Notes under the pieces: model-generated | Databases searched by the model: none | What the model was told of the DNA's origin: nothing | The model's input: the letters and a program-made list of their open reading frames with translations, nothing else | Program-made: the position numbers and the translations under genes | Assembly (NCBI RefSeq): GCF_010645075.1 | Contig: NZ_JAADZV010000011.1 | Span: 1 to 64,000, forward strand | From: Flavobacterium limi | GTDB taxonomy: Bacteria > Bacteroidota > Bacteroidia > Flavobacteriales > Flavobacteriaceae | Length of the DNA: 64,000 bases | Reading direction: 5' to 3' | In this document: piece after piece, positions 24,223-33,112 of the stretch | How the letters are laid out: each line of letters starts with the position of its first letter | Position numbering within the stretch: the first letter of the stretch is position 1

Positions 24223-25440
24223 ATGAAAAAAACATTTCTTTTTTTGTTACTGGCAGGTATTCAATTTGTTCATAGTCAGGAACTGGCATTAGTTAAAAAG
24301 AATTCAAAAATTGGATATCTGGCTAAAGATGGTTCTTTTAAAATCGAACCGCAATACAAATCGGCCAAAAGTTTTTCGGAAGGCTTGGCTGCTGCAGAAA
24401 ATGGCGGAAAATGGGGTTTTATAGATACAAAAGGAACCTGGGTAATCCCGGCAGATTTTAAAAGTGTAAAAGATTTTAACAGCGGGATTGCAATTGTTCA
24501 AAAAGATAAGGACTGGGTTTATATTAATAAAAAAGGTGAAGTTTTAAAAGCGCCTGCTTCTGAAAAATTATATGACTTTAATGACGGTGTAGCTTTCATA
24601 AAACAAGGAAACAAAGTAGGATTGATCAATTCAAAAATGGCTGTTGTTTTAGAACCAAAATACGATCAGATCAAGCCTTTTGAAAATGGCTTTGCCAGAG
24701 TGGAACTAAACAAAAACTGGGGAATTATAAATACTGCAGGAAAAGAATTAGTAGAACCGGCTTATACTGAAATCGGAAATTATTTTAAAAACACAACCTG
24801 GGCCAGAAAAGATAAAACTTTCGGAATTGTAAGCGGCGGAAAATTTATTCCCGTTGACGGTGCCGAAAAAATCTGGGATTTTGAAATTCAGGATTTGACA
24901 TTTGCCAAAAAGAACGGAAAAATTGGTTTTATAGACTTAAAAGGAAATTGGGTAATCCTGCCTATATATGACAAAGCAAAAGCTTTTTCAAAAAACCTGG
25001 CTCCGGTTTTAGTAGGGTCAAAATGGGGCTATATTAATCCAAAAGCAGAATTTGTAATTCCGCCAACATACAGTGATGCTGAAGTTTTCAATTCAAACGG
25101 TTTGGCTCCTGTAAAAGAAAGCAATTGGGGCTTTATCAATGAATCAGGAAAATTAGTAATCCCAACACAATACGGTATTACGACTAACGGGATCGCAGCC
25201 ATGTTCATCCAGCAGGACAAAGGATTTATAAATGGTGTAGCAAGAGTTAAAAATGAAGGAAAATGGGGTTTTCTTAAACCGGACGGAACTGTTTTAGGCA
25301 ATCAATGGTTTGAAAATGCTGAACTGTTTTCTAAATCTGCTGAAAGACATACCTCTGCTGAGGAGGTTTCCGAAAAATCTAAACCGGAAACAAAATCAAC
25401 TAAGCCCACAGGAAAACCAACAGCGAAAAAAAAGAAATAA
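24223..25440 (+). CDS. Secreted WG-repeat protein
   Basis: 405 residues with a signal peptide (cut near VHSQ) and about ten tandem WG repeats of roughly 35-40 residues, each with a core like KWGFIDTKG followed by a PxY/F segment. The C-terminus is a Lys/Thr/Pro-rich tail ending in KKKK. WG repeats form beta-rich structures of largely unknown function. It lies between tal and the ketosynthase genes but has no obvious enzymatic part in pigment formation. It may be a bystander. Confidence 0.8.
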   Translation: MKKTFLFLLLAGIQFVHSQELALVKKNSKIGYLAKDGSFKIEPQYKSAKSFSEGLAAAENGGKWGFIDTKGTWVIPADFKSVKDFNSGIAIVQKDKDWVYINKKGEVLKAPASEKLYDFNDGVAFIKQGNKVGLINSKMAVVLEPKYDQIKPFENGFARVELNKNWGIINTAGKELVEPAYTEIGNYFKNTTWARKDKTFGIVSGGKFIPVDGAEKIWDFEIQDLTFAKKNGKIGFIDLKGNWVILPIYDKAKAFSKNLAPVLVGSKWGYINPKAEFVIPPTYSDAEVFNSNGLAPVKESNWGFINESGKLVIPTQYGITTNGIAAMFIQQDKGFINGVARVKNEGKWGFLKPDGTVLGNQWFENAELFSKSAERHTSAEEVSEKSKPETKSTKPTGKPTAKKKK

Positions 25441-25450
25441 TTACCTGATA

Positions 25451-25564
25451 AAAATAAATTCCACATATATGAAATCGCCACTAATGATAATATTGGAAAA
25501 ACAATTCCAGCAAAAAGGCGATAACATATATGACAATAAAAAATAAATTCCACATATATGAAAT
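25451..25564 (+). repeat. 25-base direct repeat flanking a micro-frame before fabG
   Basis: The 25 bases at 25451-25475 recur at 25540-25564, 89 bases on; both contain a start codon in the same place (TTCCACATATATGAAAT). Between them a 25-codon frame (25470-25547, MKSPLMIILEKQFQQKGDNI and so on) ends just before the second copy. The second ATG is the fabG-like start. This looks like a short duplication of a translation start region. Confidence 0.6.
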
Positions 25565-26289
25565 GTGTATTAGTAACAGGCGGTTCAAGAGGAATTGGAA
25601 GTGCGATTTGTAAAAAATTAGCCGTCGAATCCGGTTATCATATTCTGATTAATTATCATTCAAATAAAACAGCGGCTGAAGAAACGCTTCAGGAAGTACA
25701 AAAATTAGGAGCAACCGGAGAAATTTTAGGCTTTGATGTTTCTAATTTTAAAGACGTACAAGCCACTTTAACAAAATGGCAGGAAGCCAATCCTGAAGCA
25801 ATTGTTGAAGCCATTGTAAATAATGCCGGAATTACCAAAGACGGTCTTTTTATGTGGATGACTCCCGAAGACTGGAATGGTGTAGTGAACACAAGCTTAA
25901 ACGGATTTTTTAACGTGACCCAGTTTCTCATTCAGAAAATGTTACGCAATAAATATGGCCGGATCGTAAACATCGTTTCGGTTTCAGGTGTAAAAGGAAC
26001 TGCCGGACAAACGAATTATTCGGCGGCAAAAGGAGCCATTGTTGCGGCGACAAAAGCCCTGGCTCAGGAAGTTGCCAAACGCAATATTACGGTAAATGCC
26101 GTTGCGCCCGGTTTTATCAGAACAGACATGACAAGCCAGCTTGACGAAAAAGAATTATTAAAACTAATTCCTGTAAATCGTTTTGGCGAAGCCGAAGAAG
26201 TAGCAGATTTGGTAAGCTTTTTGATTTCAAAAAAATCGAGCTATATTACCGGCGAAATTATCAACATAAACGGGGGAATATATTCTTAA
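25558..26289 (+). CDS. 3-oxoacyl-ACP reductase (SDR family, FabG-like)
   Basis: 243 residues with the NAD(P)-binding TGGSRGIG near residue 7, NNAG at about 87-90, the catalytic Ser in VSVSG, and YSAAKGA (Tyr-x-x-x-Lys). It reduces the 3-oxo group during polyene chain elongation on ACP. It heads a tight run of ketosynthase, ACP and acyltransferase genes, so it is likely the dedicated reductase of the aryl polyene machinery. Housekeeping FabG is unlikely given this setting. Confidence 0.9.
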   Translation: MKCVLVTGGSRGIGSAICKKLAVESGYHILINYHSNKTAAEETLQEVQKLGATGEILGFDVSNFKDVQATLTKWQEANPEAIVEAIVNNAGITKDGLFMWMTPEDWNGVVNTSLNGFFNVTQFLIQKMLRNKYGRIVNIVSVSGVKGTAGQTNYSAAKGAIVAATKALAQEVAKRNITVNAVAPGFIRTDMTSQLDEKELLKLIPVNRFGEAEEVADLVSFLISKKSSYITGEIININGGIYS

Positions 26290-26308
26290 AAAATTACTTT
26301 AAAAGAAG

Positions 26309-27532
26309 ATGAACAGGAGAGTTGTAATTACTGGCATGGGAATTTATTCCTGCATTGGTACTTCATTAAACGAAGTAAAGGAATCTTTATATGAAGGGAA
26401 ATCCGGCATTCAGTTTGATCCGGAACGAAAAGAATTCGGTTTTCAATCCGCTTTGACGGGAATGGTTCCAAAAGCTGATTTGAAAAATTTACTAAACCGC
26501 AGACAGCGTATGAGTATTGGTGAGGAAACCGAATATGCTTATATGGCTACAATTGAGGCCCTGAAAAACGCTAACATTGACGATGCTTTTTTTGAAAATC
26601 ACGAAGTCGGGATTATGTACGGAAACGATAGTGTTTCCAAAGCCATTATTGATGCGACAGATATCGTTCGCGAGAAAAAAGATACGGCTTTAATTGGTTC
26701 AGGAGCGATTTTTAAATCGATGAATTCTACGGTTACGATGAATCTTTCAACTATTTTTAAGCTTCGTGGCATTAATTTAACGGTGAGTGCAGCCTGTGCG
26801 AGCGGTTCACATTCTATTGGATTGGCTTATTTTTTAATTAAAAGCGGTTTTCAGGATATCATTATTACCGGAGGTGCGCAGGAAATTAATAAATATGCGA
26901 TGAGCAGTTTTGATGGCTTAGGCGTTTTTTCAAACAGAGAAAGTGATCCTGAAAAAGCATCAAGACCTTTTGACTCAGGTCGGGACGGATTAATTCCGAG
27001 TGGTGGCGGTGCAACTTTAATTCTTGAGAGTTACGAATCTGCAATAGCACGCGGCGCAACAATTATAGCCGAGGTTTCCGGTTACGGATTTTCATCAAAC
27101 GGAGGACATATTTCGACACCTAATGTTGAAGGACCGGCTACAGCTATGAAAAGAGCTTTAGAGGAAGCAAACCTAAAAGCATCAGATATCGAATATATAA
27201 ATGCACACGCTACTTCGACTCCGGTTGGAGATGCTAATGAGGCAAAAGCTATTTTTGAAGTTTTTGGAGAAAAAAATCCTCCTGTAAGTTCTACAAAATC
27301 AATGACGGGACACGAATGCTGGATGGCAGGGGCAAGCGAAATCATTTATTCTATTCTAATGATGCAGCACGATTTTATTGCTCCTAACATCAATTTGGAA
27401 AGCCCGGATGAAGATGCCTCAAAATTAAATTTAGTTAAAAGTACGTTAAACAAAAAATTTGATATATTTTTGTCCAATTCTTTCGGGTTCGGAGGAACCA
27501 ATTCTGCATTGGTGGTTAAAAAGTTTAAATGA
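26309..27532 (+). CDS. Beta-ketoacyl-ACP synthase (FabB/FabF type), active
   Basis: 407 residues with the complete Cys-His-His triad: Cys163 (SAACASG), His in NAHATSTP and His in MTGHECWMAGA. The GHECWMAGA form is closer to FabB. It condenses malonyl-ACP with the growing chain. It sits 19 bases after the reductase and 3 bases before an acyl carrier protein gene. Whether it serves the aryl polyene or the alkyl chains of the resorcinol cannot be told from sequence. Confidence 0.9.
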   Translation: MNRRVVITGMGIYSCIGTSLNEVKESLYEGKSGIQFDPERKEFGFQSALTGMVPKADLKNLLNRRQRMSIGEETEYAYMATIEALKNANIDDAFFENHEVGIMYGNDSVSKAIIDATDIVREKKDTALIGSGAIFKSMNSTVTMNLSTIFKLRGINLTVSAACASGSHSIGLAYFLIKSGFQDIIITGGAQEINKYAMSSFDGLGVFSNRESDPEKASRPFDSGRDGLIPSGGGATLILESYESAIARGATIIAEVSGYGFSSNGGHISTPNVEGPATAMKRALEEANLKASDIEYINAHATSTPVGDANEAKAIFEVFGEKNPPVSSTKSMTGHECWMAGASEIIYSILMMQHDFIAPNINLESPDEDASKLNLVKSTLNKKFDIFLSNSFGFGGTNSALVVKKFK

Positions 27533-27535
27533 AAA

Positions 27536-27790
27536 ATGAATAAAGAAGAGATTATAGCACGAATTAATGGTTTTTTGGTTGATGAATTTGAAGTTGACAA
27601 TGACGAAATTGAACCAGATGCTAATTTAAAGGATACACTTGGGCTGGATAGTTTAGATTACGTTGATTTAGTCGTTTCAATCGAATCGAACTTTGGTGTA
27701 AAACTGGTTGAAGTGGATTTTGTCGGAATCGCTACTTTTCAAAACTTTTATGACCTTATCGAATCAAAATTAAAAGCTAAAACTGCTTAA
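27536..27790 (+). CDS. Acyl carrier protein 1
   Basis: 84 residues, acidic, with the phosphopantetheine site Ser39 in GLDSLDYVDL. It carries intermediates of the pigment pathway. The stop codon overlaps the start of the next gene (TAATG), so the ACP and acyltransferase are coupled. A second ACP lies at 38416. Confidence 0.93.
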   Translation: MNKEEIIARINGFLVDEFEVDNDEIEPDANLKDTLGLDSLDYVDLVVSIESNFGVKLVEVDFVGIATFQNFYDLIESKLKAKTA

Positions 27791-28671
27791 TGAGTCAATG
27801 GGACGGGAAATCAAAAGGAACTGTTTTAGGCTATAGAATATTCGTTTTTTTGATTCGGAAAGCGGGTGTTAAATCAGCTTATTTTTTACTCTGTTTTGTC
27901 GCTTCTTACTACTTTTTGTTTCTAAGAAAAAGCAATCGGGCTATTTTTTATTATTTCAGAGAGAGGCTTTGCTATTCCTTTTTCAAGTCAAAAAAAATGG
28001 TTTTCAAAAGCTATTACACTTTTGGCCAGACCATTATTGACAAAGTTTCTATTTCAGCCGGTCTGCGAAATAAATTCACCTATGAATTTGACGGAATCGA
28101 AGTTCTGAAAAAACTTTTAGCCGAAAAAAAAGGAGGCGTTTTAATCAGCGCGCATATTGGAAATTTTGAAATTGCAGAACACTTTTTTGGGGATATCGAT
28201 CTTGATTTCCAAATCAATCTGGTCACTACCGATTTAGAGCATTCCACAATCAAGAATTATCTGGAAAGTGTTACGCAAAAATCTGCTGTAAAATTCATCA
28301 TCATCAAAGAAGATCTATCGCATATTTTTGAGATTAATGCCGCTCTTGCCAATAACGGACTAGTCTGCTTTACCGGCGATCGCTATTTTGAAGGTACCAA
28401 ATCACTTTCTGAAAATATTTTAGGAAAAGAAGCTAATTTTCCTGCAGGCCCATTTTTAATTGCTTCGCGATTAAAAGTTCCTGTTGTGTTTGTTTATGTG
28501 ATGAAAGAGCCAGACCTTCATTATCATCTGTACGCCAGAGAAGCCACTGTTAAACATCGGGACGAAAAAGGATTATTGAAAGAATATGTAAAAAGTGTTG
28601 AAAGTATTTTGCAAAAATATCCATTGCAATGGTTCAATTATTTTGATTTTTGGAATGATTTGAAACCATAA
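27790..28671 (+). CDS. LpxL-type lipid acyltransferase
   Basis: 293 residues with an N-terminal membrane segment and the HxxxxE/D acyltransferase motif (His122-Glu127, AHIGNFE), characteristic of the LpxL/HtrB lysophospholipid acyltransferase superfamily. It would use an acyl-ACP donor, in keeping with the overlapping ACP gene. In aryl polyene clusters such enzymes are thought to move the polyene acyl group onto a lipid or head group. Here it is one of several candidates for forming the flexirubin ester. Confidence 0.8.
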   Translation: MSQWDGKSKGTVLGYRIFVFLIRKAGVKSAYFLLCFVASYYFLFLRKSNRAIFYYFRERLCYSFFKSKKMVFKSYYTFGQTIIDKVSISAGLRNKFTYEFDGIEVLKKLLAEKKGGVLISAHIGNFEIAEHFFGDIDLDFQINLVTTDLEHSTIKNYLESVTQKSAVKFIIIKEDLSHIFEINAALANNGLVCFTGDRYFEGTKSLSENILGKEANFPAGPFLIASRLKVPVVFVYVMKEPDLHYHLYAREATVKHRDEKGLLKEYVKSVESILQKYPLQWFNYFDFWNDLKP

Positions 28672-28692
28672 AATCCGTTTCAATAAATTTAC

Positions 28693-28700
28693 TATTTTTG
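28693..28700 (+). promoter_or_regulatory. Candidate internal promoter -7 box before darA
   Basis: TATTTTTG fits TAnnTTTG and lies 24 bases before the darA ATG in the only notable gap (52 bases) in this part of the cluster. No TTG is seen at the preferred spacing upstream. Confidence 0.4.
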
Positions 28701-28723
28701 CCTGCAACCTAAGGTAAACCAAA

Positions 28724-29626
28724 ATGAAAAATGTCCTTGTTATTTTTTATTCTCAGTCCGGGCAATTAAAATCGATTGCGCAAAATATTGCAAATCCCTT
28801 TTTAAATTCAGATGAAATAAAAGTAACTTTTCACGAGATTCAATTAGAAAAACCTTTCCCGTTTCCGTGGAACAAAGACTCCTTTTTTGATGCTTTCCCG
28901 GAGTCCTTTTTACAGATTCCAACAAGATTAAAACCTGTCCCTAATGAAATTCTGAACACCAAATTTGATTTGGTTTTGTTTCACTATCAGGTTTGGTATT
29001 TATCGCCATCAATTCCAATCAATTCTTTTTTAAGAAGTGAAGAAGGAAAAAAAATCCTCAATAATACACCTGTAGTTACTATTAACGGTTCACGGAATAT
29101 GTGGTTTATGGCTCAGGAAAAAATTAAGGTGCTGCTAAAAGAAGCCAATGCTCGATTGGTTGGAAATATCGCTTTAGTAGATCGTGTCGGAAATTTAATT
29201 AGCGTATTAACAATTGTCGAATGGATGTTTTCGGGAGTAAAAAAGAAATATTTGGGATTTTTTCCGTTGCCGGGCGTTTCTGAAAAAGACATTCAGGAAT
29301 CAACAAGATTTGGAGAAATCATTCTTTCGCAGTTCTATCAGAATAAATTAAATGACTTACAGCCCAAATTACTAGCTGCTGATGCTGTACGGATTAGCCC
29401 TTATTTGGTGACCGTTGATAAAACAGCCAACAAAATTTTTAACAAGTGGTCAAATTTCATTTATAAGAATCCAAAAAAGAGAAAACAGCTTCTCAAAATA
29501 TTTTATATTTATTTATTCTTAGCTATATGGTTAATCTCGCCAATAGTGTATATCTTGCACCTCATTAGCTATCCTTTAAAGCTAAAAACCATAAAAAAAG
29601 AAACGCAATATTATCAGGGAGTTTAG
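28724..29626 (+). CDS. darA: Dialkylresorcinol condensing enzyme DarA
   Basis: 300 residues. The N-terminus has a flavodoxin-like start (VLVIFYSQSGQ), and a C-terminal membrane segment lies near residues 262-285. Size, context and sequence match the DarA family, which with DarB condenses two acyl chains to a cyclohexanedione that is aromatised to a 2,5-dialkylresorcinol. It lies 17 bases before darB. DarA is the recognised marker of flexirubin and dialkylresorcinol clusters. Confidence 0.92.
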   Translation: MKNVLVIFYSQSGQLKSIAQNIANPFLNSDEIKVTFHEIQLEKPFPFPWNKDSFFDAFPESFLQIPTRLKPVPNEILNTKFDLVLFHYQVWYLSPSIPINSFLRSEEGKKILNNTPVVTINGSRNMWFMAQEKIKVLLKEANARLVGNIALVDRVGNLISVLTIVEWMFSGVKKKYLGFFPLPGVSEKDIQESTRFGEIILSQFYQNKLNDLQPKLLAADAVRISPYLVTVDKTANKIFNKWSNFIYKNPKKRKQLLKIFYIYLFLAIWLISPIVYILHLISYPLKLKTIKKETQYYQGV

Positions 29627-29643
29627 AAGAGGAAAATTAAATT

Positions 29644-30777
29644 ATGTTTGACGTATATATTACAAAAGCTGCAAAGTATTTGCCAAATGAAGCCGTTTCA
29701 AATGATGAAATGGAGACGTATTTAGGATTGATAAATGATACTGCCTCAAAGGCAAGACGTATTATTTTACGCAATAACAAAATTCAAAGCCGATATTATG
29801 CTGTTGATAAGAACGGCAAAAGTACACACACCAACGCTGAGCTGGCAAAAAATGCAATTGAACAGCTGTTTGATGAAAACTTTACAAATCAGGATTTAGA
29901 AGTACTGTCCTGCGGGACTTCTTCTCCGGATATAATTGCGCCTTCACATGCTGCAATGGTTCACGGATTATTGAAAAACAAATCTGTTGAACTAAATTCT
30001 TCAATGGGAATTTGCTGTTCCGGAATGAATGCCCTTAAATATGGCTTTCTTTCTATAAAAGCCGGAAATTCTAAAAACGCAATCTGTACAGGATCTGAAA
30101 AAGTATCAACCTGGCTTTCCGCGCAAAAATACAACAACGAAATCATCAACTTAAAAAATCTGGAAGAACAGCCGATTATCGCTTTCAAAAAAGATTTTTT
30201 ACGCTGGATGTTGTCTGACGGAGCCGGAGCTTTTTTACTTCAAAATAAACCTGGCGGTGAAATCTCGTTGAAAATTGAATGGATGGAAGCCTATTCGTAT
30301 GCTTTCGAATTAGAAGCCTGTATGTATGCAGGAGGTGATAAACTAGAAAACGGCGATATAAAACCGTGGAGCGATTTTACACCTGAACAATGGCTGAATG
30401 AATCCGTATTTGCTGTAAAACAGGATGTAAAATTACTGGACGAATTTATTTTGCCAAAAGGTGTCGAAAGTATGAGCGATGCTATGGCAAAACATAATAT
30501 TACGGCGAAAGATGTTGATTACTTTTTACCGCACGTTTCATCGTACTTTTTTGTGGAAGGACTAAAAAAAGGACTGGACGAAAAAGGTATAATCCTTACA
30601 GAAGAAAAATGGTTCATGAACCTTCTGAGAGTTGGAAACGTAGGTTCTGCTTCGATTTATATCGCAGTTGAAGAATTAATGAATTCCGGAAAATTAAAAA
30701 AAGGAGACAAAATTTTACTGTCGGTTCCTGAAAGCGGAAGATTCTCATTTGCGTATGCGTATTTAACCGTTTGCTAA
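29644..30777 (+). CDS. darB: Ketosynthase III-like DarB
   Basis: 377 residues of the thiolase fold with a KAS III-type active site: Cys125 (MGICCSGMNA), His in FLPHVSSYFF and Asn in VGNVGSAS. DarB couples a 3-oxoacyl chain with a second acyl unit to give the precursor of the resorcinol ring. Its stop overlaps the next start (TAATG), indicating translational coupling with the dehydratase-like gene. Confidence 0.92.
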   Translation: MFDVYITKAAKYLPNEAVSNDEMETYLGLINDTASKARRIILRNNKIQSRYYAVDKNGKSTHTNAELAKNAIEQLFDENFTNQDLEVLSCGTSSPDIIAPSHAAMVHGLLKNKSVELNSSMGICCSGMNALKYGFLSIKAGNSKNAICTGSEKVSTWLSAQKYNNEIINLKNLEEQPIIAFKKDFLRWMLSDGAGAFLLQNKPGGEISLKIEWMEAYSYAFELEACMYAGGDKLENGDIKPWSDFTPEQWLNESVFAVKQDVKLLDEFILPKGVESMSDAMAKHNITAKDVDYFLPHVSSYFFVEGLKKGLDEKGIILTEEKWFMNLLRVGNVGSASIYIAVEELMNSGKLKKGDKILLSVPESGRFSFAYAYLTVC

Positions 30778-31208
30778 TGGAAGCTTCAGTACTTTTAGAA
30801 AAAGAAGCAGTCGAAAATCTGATTCCGCAAAAGTTTCCTTTTGTTATGGTAGATCGTATGTTTTCATATTCAGAAACAGGATTGGTTTCCGGTTTGAAAA
30901 TTCAGGACAGCAATATTTTTTTACAAGAAAACATTTTTTTAGAAGCAGGCTTAATTGAACATATGGCGCAATCAGTCGCTTTACACACCGGCTATCAGTT
31001 TTTTTTGAAAAATGAAACTGCTCCAACCGGATATATTGGTTCTATTAAAGATATTCAGATTAAAAAATTGCCTCAAATTAATGATAGCATTCAGTCGAAT
31101 GTTACGATTTTGCAGGAATTTGCGGGAGTAACTTTAGTAGATATCGTGACTTTTTTAAACAATGAAGAAATTGCAAGCGGACAAATGAAAACCGTTTTAG
31201 CCAAATAA
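30777..31208 (+). CDS. ApeP-type hot-dog dehydratase-like protein 1
   Basis: 143 residues from the ATG at 30777, overlapping the darB stop; a TTG two codons upstream is possible but unneeded. The hot-dog fold is recognisable from the FabZ-like PQKFPFVMVDR start and AGLIEHMAQS. Glu61 aligns with the FabZ catalytic Glu, but the GHFPG loop with the catalytic His is missing (QENIFLEAG instead). That is the pattern of ApeP-type proteins of aryl polyene clusters. Likely role: dehydration of 3-hydroxyacyl-ACP, perhaps with a partner. Confidence 0.75.
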   Translation: MEASVLLEKEAVENLIPQKFPFVMVDRMFSYSETGLVSGLKIQDSNIFLQENIFLEAGLIEHMAQSVALHTGYQFFLKNETAPTGYIGSIKDIQIKKLPQINDSIQSNVTILQEFAGVTLVDIVTFLNNEEIASGQMKTVLAK

Positions 31209-31214
31209 AAATAT

Positions 31215-31679
31215 ATGAAAGTGGGAATTGACATTCAAAATTACTTACCTCATCGTGCTCCAATGCTGATGGTCGATTTGATTTTGGATATCGATGCTAA
31301 TTTTGTCGAAACCGAATTTCTAATTAAAGAAGATAATATTTTTGTTGACAATGGTACTTTTATTGAAGCCGGATTAATTGAAAATACGGCTCAGACTTGT
31401 TCTTCAATTGTTGGAAAGAAATATTTTTTTGAAGAAGACGGCACAGAAAATAAGGATGTCAGCGTTCTGGGTTTTATCAGCGCCATAAAAAACCTGAAAA
31501 TTCATTCACTGCCAAAAGTTGATGAAATCATTATTACAAAAGCAACTCTGGTTTCAAAATTTGTAAGCGACGATTATACTTTGTGCACCATGAGCTGCCA
31601 AAGTTTTATTGGCGAAAAAATACTTTTAGAATGCGAAATTAATTTGTTTATTCAAAAGAGGATTTCGGCCACAACATAA
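31215..31679 (+). CDS. ApeP-type hot-dog dehydratase-like protein 2
   Basis: 154 residues, paralogous to the preceding gene. LPHRAPMLMVD and AGLIENTAQT define the hot-dog fold. Glu56 is conserved, while the FabZ catalytic His loop is replaced by VDNGTFIEAG. It lies 6 bases after its sister. The two may form a heterodimer, or serve chains of different length. Assignment to a specific step is inference. Confidence 0.72.
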   Translation: MKVGIDIQNYLPHRAPMLMVDLILDIDANFVETEFLIKEDNIFVDNGTFIEAGLIENTAQTCSSIVGKKYFFEEDGTENKDVSVLGFISAIKNLKIHSLPKVDEIIITKATLVSKFVSDDYTLCTMSCQSFIGEKILLECEINLFIQKRISATT

Positions 31680-31702
31680 TGCTAATTAAAATTTAAACCG
31701 TC

Positions 31703-32107
31703 ATGGAAAAAGAAAATGTACCGCAGCACGATGGAAATTTAAGCAAAAAAAATCTCAAGGAACTCGTTTATGCAACAGATGAAAACGGTAATTATACTAC
31801 CGCTTTGAGTACAGGCTGGGAACCAAAAGCCATCGCACTTTCAAACGCGATTGACGACATAAAAGAACGTGCCGAAGAAGCAAGACTAAAAGTTCAGAAT
31901 GGCGAGTTGAGTCCGATTTGTTATTTCATGGAACTCAATAAAATGGATCTTTCTATTCTTGCTGGTTATGTTGACATGTGGAAATGGCGCGTAAAAAGAC
32001 ATTTTAAACCCTCTGTTTTTGCCAAATTAAACGACAAAACTTTACAAAAATATGCCGACGCTTTTGATATTTCAATTGTCGAACTCAAAAATAGTATCAC
32101 AAAATAA
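31703..32107 (+). CDS. Conserved small protein of the flexirubin cluster, function unknown
   Basis: 134 residues, soluble, with no signal peptide. A central helical segment (AIDDIKERAEEARLKVQNGE) is followed by a membrane-free aromatic stretch (GYVDMWKWRVKRHFKP) and a C-terminal helix. I do not recognise a domain. The stop overlaps the start of the BtrH-like gene (TAATG), so the two are probably coupled and may interact. Confidence 0.7.
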   Translation: MEKENVPQHDGNLSKKNLKELVYATDENGNYTTALSTGWEPKAIALSNAIDDIKERAEEARLKVQNGELSPICYFMELNKMDLSILAGYVDMWKWRVKRHFKPSVFAKLNDKTLQKYADAFDISIVELKNSITK

Positions 32108-33105
32108 TGCAAGTTCCTTTTACACATCATCAATCTGCTCATTGTGAAAACGGAGTAGCTTCAAACCTCTTAAAAAACAGCGGACTCAACATCAGCGAGC
32201 CAATGGTTTTCGGAATTGGTTCGGGACTTTTATTCGTGTATCTGCCCTTTTTAAAAGTCAATCATGCTCCGGCAATAAGCTACAGAACTTTGCCGGGACA
32301 GATTTTCAATAAAGTCGCCAATCGGTTAAACTTAAAAATAAAAAGACAAAAATTTTCTTCTGTTGCTAATGCGAATAAAGCTTTAGAGGAAAACCTGAAA
32401 AAAAATATTCCGACGGGATTACAAGTCGGCGTGTATCATTTGAGTTATTTTCCTGATGAATACCGCTTTCATTTCAACGCCCACAATTTAGTTGTTTACG
32501 GAAAAACCGAAACTGATTATCTGATCAGCGACCCGGTAATGGAAACGGTTACTACTTTGACGCATGAGGAAATGGACAAAGTACGTTTTGCCAAAGGCGC
32601 TTTTGCGCCAAGAGGCCAGATGTATTATCCAATTCAGGTTCCGGGTAATGTTGATTTCAAAAGTGCAATCATCAAAGGAATCAAAGATACGTGTCGTACT
32701 ATGCTGGCACCAATGCCAATCGTTGGCGTACGCGGCATTAAATTTGTATCCCGACGAATCAGAAAATGGCCTGCGAAACACGGTGTCAGAAAAGCCAATC
32801 ATTACCTCGCACAAATGGTTCGCATGCAGGAAGAAATTGGTACCGGAGGCGGAGGTTTCCGTTTTATTTATGCGGCTTTTTTACAGGAAGCAGCTGTTAT
32901 TCTGAATAATGAAGAACTGAAAACACTTTCGAAAGAAATGACCCAAATTGGCGATTCATGGCGTGATTTTGCCGTTGAAGCTTCCCGGATTTATAAAAAC
33001 CGAAGCGCCAAAGAAGATGCTTACAACGCTATTGCCTATGAACTTTTGGACATTGCCAATCGCGAGGAAATCTTTTTCAAAAAACTAAAAAAAGCCATCA
33101 GCTAA
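32107..33105 (+). CDS. BtrH-like acyltransferase/cysteine-protease-fold protein
   Basis: 332 residues. The N-terminus HHQSAHCENGVASN resembles the BtrH N-terminal domain, with Cys13 as the likely nucleophile and HFNAHNLVVYG carrying a candidate catalytic His and SDP a candidate Asp. In the butirosin pathway BtrH moves an acyl group from its ACP to an acceptor. The C-terminal part (from about 180) resembles DUF4872. In this cluster it is a good candidate for transferring the aryl polyene from ACP to the dialkylresorcinol hydroxyl. That role is inference. Confidence 0.7.
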   Translation: MQVPFTHHQSAHCENGVASNLLKNSGLNISEPMVFGIGSGLLFVYLPFLKVNHAPAISYRTLPGQIFNKVANRLNLKIKRQKFSSVANANKALEENLKKNIPTGLQVGVYHLSYFPDEYRFHFNAHNLVVYGKTETDYLISDPVMETVTTLTHEEMDKVRFAKGAFAPRGQMYYPIQVPGNVDFKSAIIKGIKDTCRTMLAPMPIVGVRGIKFVSRRIRKWPAKHGVRKANHYLAQMVRMQEEIGTGGGGFRFIYAAFLQEAAVILNNEELKTLSKEMTQIGDSWRDFAVEASRIYKNRSAKEDAYNAIAYELLDIANREEIFFKKLKKAIS

Positions 33106-33112
33106 TTATATT

